Positions 5,098-6,890 of a DNA stretch of 6,890 nucleotides are shown piece by piece (the stretch's first letter is position 1; the number at the start of each line of letters is the position of its first letter). The translations under genes were made by a program, and so were the position numbers. The notes beneath the pieces are model-generated. The model was not told where the DNA came from and made no database searches. It was given only the letters and a program-made list of their open reading frames with translations. This stretch comes from Anaerolineaceae bacterium UBA5838 (lineage in GTDB: Bacteria; Chloroflexota; Anaerolineae; Anaerolineales; Anaerolineaceae). The stretch lies in assembly GCA_002432795.1 (NCBI GenBank), contig DJGU01000102.1:1-6890 (forward strand). Reading direction: 5' to 3'.

Positions 5098-6390
5098 ATG
5101 CATGATCCTCAAGTGACTTACCGTTCCGTTTTTGGCATCGCGCAAAACCCACCTCAGTGGAAAGCCGCATTTGAGCGCGCGAACCTCGGTCTGCAAAAAG
5201 AGCTGGTGGAAGCTCTGGAACCAGCCTGGCAGGTGGCATCAGAACTGCCAATGCCTCACATTAAACTCGAAAAATGGCGCTGGCTGGACTTCTCTGAAGT
5301 TGGGCTTGCAGATGCTCAGGTCTGGACTGAGCCAGAATTTAAGCTGGAAGTCGATTTTATTCCAAATGGAAAAGAAGATTTCGAGCAAGAGTTTTTATTG
5401 CCGCAAGGGCTGCTGATCACCACTTTCAGAGAGGCTCTGCAGTGCTATCCTGAACTGATTGCCCGCCTGCTGCAGCGATTAAATCAGCCCTCAACAGACA
5501 AATTTCAAGCCTTAGCTGAAGCATTGGCAAGGGAAGGCCTGTTTGTGTATGTTCCACGAGGAGTAAAGCTGGAGAGGCTTGCTGTGGCAAACCTGCAAGG
5601 CAAGATAAAACCGGGGATGAACGTATTACGCTCGGTTATATGGCTCGAACCCGGCGCGGAACTTAAGCTTGTTTTAAACGTGGAGAGTAAGTCAAAATCA
5701 ACGACGAACAGCTTGTTCCACCTGGCAAAGACTGACCTGGTGCTCGAAGAGGACGCGCTGTTGAACCTTACGGATGTCTCCATCTTCGAACAAGAAGTGA
5801 CCAGTCTGTGCTACAACCAGGCGAAACTTGGGCGTGGGGCAAAGTTGGACTGGATTTATGATGCCTGCGCGACTGCCCAGGTTAAGCAAAGTCTGGAAGT
5901 GAACCTTGAGGGTGAAGGCTCAGAGGTTGAGGTGAGCGGTGTTTATTTTCCTGCAGGGGGGCAGAAGGTCAACGTGGACACAATCCAAAATCACCTGGCC
6001 CCGCATACCAAGAGCAATTTGCTTTTCAGGGGGGCTGCAATTGGCAATGGCCAAGCAATCTGGCGGGGCATGATCTACGTGGATCCTGCCGCACAAAAGT
6101 CGGATGGCTATCAGTCAAATCAGAACCTGCTCTTAGGGGAGCAATCTGAGATCAAATCCATACCCGGGCTTGAAATTTGTGCTGATGATGTCAGCTGCTC
6201 GCATGGCGCCACAGTTGGAAGCATCGACGCGACAGAGCTGTTTTACCTGCAAGCCCGGGGAATACCGATCGCTGACGCAGAGAGGTTGATCGTGGAGGGA
6301 TTTTTTGCCGAGATAATCGAGCAAATACCTGATGAAAAGACAAGAAATAAATTAGGCGAACGTCTGATTAAGAAGTTTGAGGTAAGCTAA
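5098..6390 (+). CDS. sufD: SufD, Fe-S cluster scaffold partner of SufB
   Basis: This 430-residue SufB paralogue forms the SufB-SufD heterodimer that SufC drives; in characterised systems SufD is needed for iron acquisition by the scaffold. The N-terminal 130 residues are the variable helical part. GLFVYVPRGVKLERLAV parallels SufB's FVYVPKGVKVDLPL. The C-terminal beta-helix carries NLLLGEQSEIKSIPGLEI and CSHGATVGSIDATELFYLQARG. His369 in CSHGAT corresponds to the conserved SufD His (His360 in E. coli, by motif). The length is normal (E. coli 423). The ATG at 5098 is 4 bases after the sufB stop, with a TAGGG-like ribosome site inside the end of sufB. The gene before is the scaffold partner and the gene after is a small unknown, 26 bases on. 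There is no sufS, sufU or sufE behind it. Confidence 0.95.
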   Translation: MHDPQVTYRSVFGIAQNPPQWKAAFERANLGLQKELVEALEPAWQVASELPMPHIKLEKWRWLDFSEVGLADAQVWTEPEFKLEVDFIPNGKEDFEQEFLLPQGLLITTFREALQCYPELIARLLQRLNQPSTDKFQALAEALAREGLFVYVPRGVKLERLAVANLQGKIKPGMNVLRSVIWLEPGAELKLVLNVESKSKSTTNSLFHLAKTDLVLEEDALLNLTDVSIFEQEVTSLCYNQAKLGRGAKLDWIYDACATAQVKQSLEVNLEGEGSEVEVSGVYFPAGGQKVNVDTIQNHLAPHTKSNLLFRGAAIGNGQAIWRGMIYVDPAAQKSDGYQSNQNLLLGEQSEIKSIPGLEICADDVSCSHGATVGSIDATELFYLQARGIPIADAERLIVEGFFAEIIEQIPDEKTRNKLGERLIKKFEVS

Positions 6391-6404
6391 AAGTGAAAGA
6401 ATTG

Positions 6405-6410
6405 AAGGAG
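6405..6410 (+). promoter_or_regulatory. Ribosome binding site that sets the start of the small SH3-like gene
   Basis: AAGGAG is followed by three consecutive ATG codons at 6414, 6417 and 6420, with spacings of 3, 6 and 9 bases. The second and third are best placed. The GTG at 6393, also in frame, lies upstream of this site and only 2 bases after the sufD stop. Confidence 0.75.
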
Positions 6411-6416
6411 CAAATG

Positions 6417-6728
6417 ATGATGAAAAGCGGGAACTACATGCGACCTCCAGAAGAGGAAAGGGTATATGAAGTTGGTGATCGCGTGGAAGTTAATTGCGAT
6501 CATGAGGACAAAACTGGTCAGCGTATTCGGGGTTGGTTGAGAGGAACTGTGGTACAGGTTGAAAACAAACTCCTGGCTGTGCAGTTTAAAGAAAGCATCT
6601 ATCTGACTGATGGTTGGATGGTGCCCGATAAGATCCTCTGGTTTCCGTACGACTCGGCCAATGTACGCCCATACAAATCACCGCGTTCGAAAAAATCGGA
6701 CATTAATGCCAAGGTGGCGAATTTGTAG
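6417..6728 (+). CDS. Small SH3/Tudor-like barrel protein of unknown function, end of suf operon
   Basis: I do not recognise a named family. The protein has about 103 residues and is soluble, without a signal peptide or membrane segment. From VYEVGDRVEV onward it reads as short alternating strands: VGDRVEVNC, then a charged turn, IRGWLRGTVVQVENKLLAVQF and SIYLTDGWMVPDKILWF, ending ANVRPY. A VGDRVEV-G-V-V-V-N-LAVQF pattern is typical of SH3-like or Tudor-like small barrels, which bind RNA, DNA or protein partners. The tail (KSPRSKKSDINAK) is basic and probably disordered. The single Cys argues against a metal site of its own. It lies 26 bases after sufD with no terminator between them and is followed by the strong hairpin at 6763-6796, so it is probably transcribed with sufCBD; a functional link to Fe-S assembly is only a guess. 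The start codon could be any of the three ATGs or the GTG at 6393. Confidence 0.75.
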   Translation: MMKSGNYMRPPEEERVYEVGDRVEVNCDHEDKTGQRIRGWLRGTVVQVENKLLAVQFKESIYLTDGWMVPDKILWFPYDSANVRPYKSPRSKKSDINAKVANL

Positions 6729-6762
6729 TACGTCTTAAAAAAATAGGGTTTAAAGTTTAAGT

Positions 6763-6796
6763 AAAAAAACAGGCTGAATCATTTCAGCCTGTTTTT
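6763..6796. terminator. Strong rho-independent terminator of the suf operon
   Basis: CAGGCTGAA (6770-6778) pairs perfectly with TTCAGCCTG (6783-6791) around TCAT. It is extended by AAAAA (6765-6769) against TTTTT (6792-6796). It lies 34 bases after the last stop codon. The flanking A run makes it symmetric, so it could also stop minus-strand transcripts coming from the right. Confidence 0.92.
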
Positions 6797-6833
6797 GATT
6801 CAAGCATCCATTAGCCTAACCAGTGCGCTTTTT

Positions 6834-6864
6834 GGCGGAGTGCGCAAATGAGGCGCATTCCGCC
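6834..6864. repeat. REP-like palindromic element
   Basis: GGCGGAGTGCGC (6834-6845) pairs with GCGCATTCCGCC (6853-6864): 12 pairs with one G-T wobble and a 7-base AAATGAG loop. No T run follows, so it is not a typical terminator. GGCGGA...GCGC...TCCGCC is the shape of dispersed extragenic palindromes found in many bacteria. The last bases of the window (6880-6890, CGTAGGTCGGA) look like the opening of a second such unit, cut off by the edge. Confidence 0.6.
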
Positions 6865-6890
6865 CAACATATTTTAATCCGTAGGTCGGA

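Noticed and set aside
6393..6416. GTG start (6393) or first ATG (6414) for the small last gene
   Set aside because: AAGGAG at 6405-6410 lies inside the GTG version and only 3 bases from the first ATG; the ATGs at 6417 or 6420 are better spaced.

Overview
The window looks like ordinary chromosomal DNA from a bacterium with moderate GC content, most likely a member of the Chloroflexota (Anaerolineae-like). That assignment is an inference. It rests on the style of the SufB and SufD proteins, a DUF4332-type helix-hairpin-helix protein, AAGGAG ribosome sites, and the LysM/low-complexity gene pair. No marker gene settles the phylum, and there is no tRNA, rRNA, CRISPR array, transposase or phage gene.

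Left part (1-1230): two plus-strand genes. The first (114-518) encodes a small duplicated helix-hairpin-helix protein with its own extended -10 promoter and ends at two tandem hairpins. The second (695-1162) encodes a stand-alone PTS EIIA protein of the ascorbate (UlaC) type with the phospho-accepting His at residue 68. A symmetric terminator (1182-1207) separates it from the convergent minus-strand pair.

Middle part (1235-2666, minus strand): a two-gene unit. The upstream gene encodes a cytoplasmic-looking coiled-coil plus LysM protein. The downstream gene encodes a 333-residue protein whose two ends resemble the start and end of a DhaL/DAK2 domain. Its metal-binding aspartates appear to be replaced by asparagine, and about 145 residues of Gly/Gln/Ser-rich GDLLSTLLGGLGG repeats occupy the middle. 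This is the most unusual protein in the window.

Right part (2841-6796, plus strand): a sufC-sufB-sufD iron-sulfur cluster scaffold operon with a near-consensus promoter. The genes are tightly packed: sufC and sufB overlap by 8 bp, and 4 bp separate sufB from sufD. A small SH3-like protein gene of unknown role follows, and the unit ends at a strong terminator. SufBCD forms the ATP-dependent scaffold on which Fe-S clusters are built. The sulfur donor (SufS plus SufU or SufE) is not in this window. The 236-bp divergent control region (2667-2902) holds both promoters, four GTYAA repeats and a LacI/CcpA-like palindrome.

Far right (6797-6890): noncoding, with a REP-like 12-bp-stem palindrome and what looks like the start of a second unit cut by the window edge.
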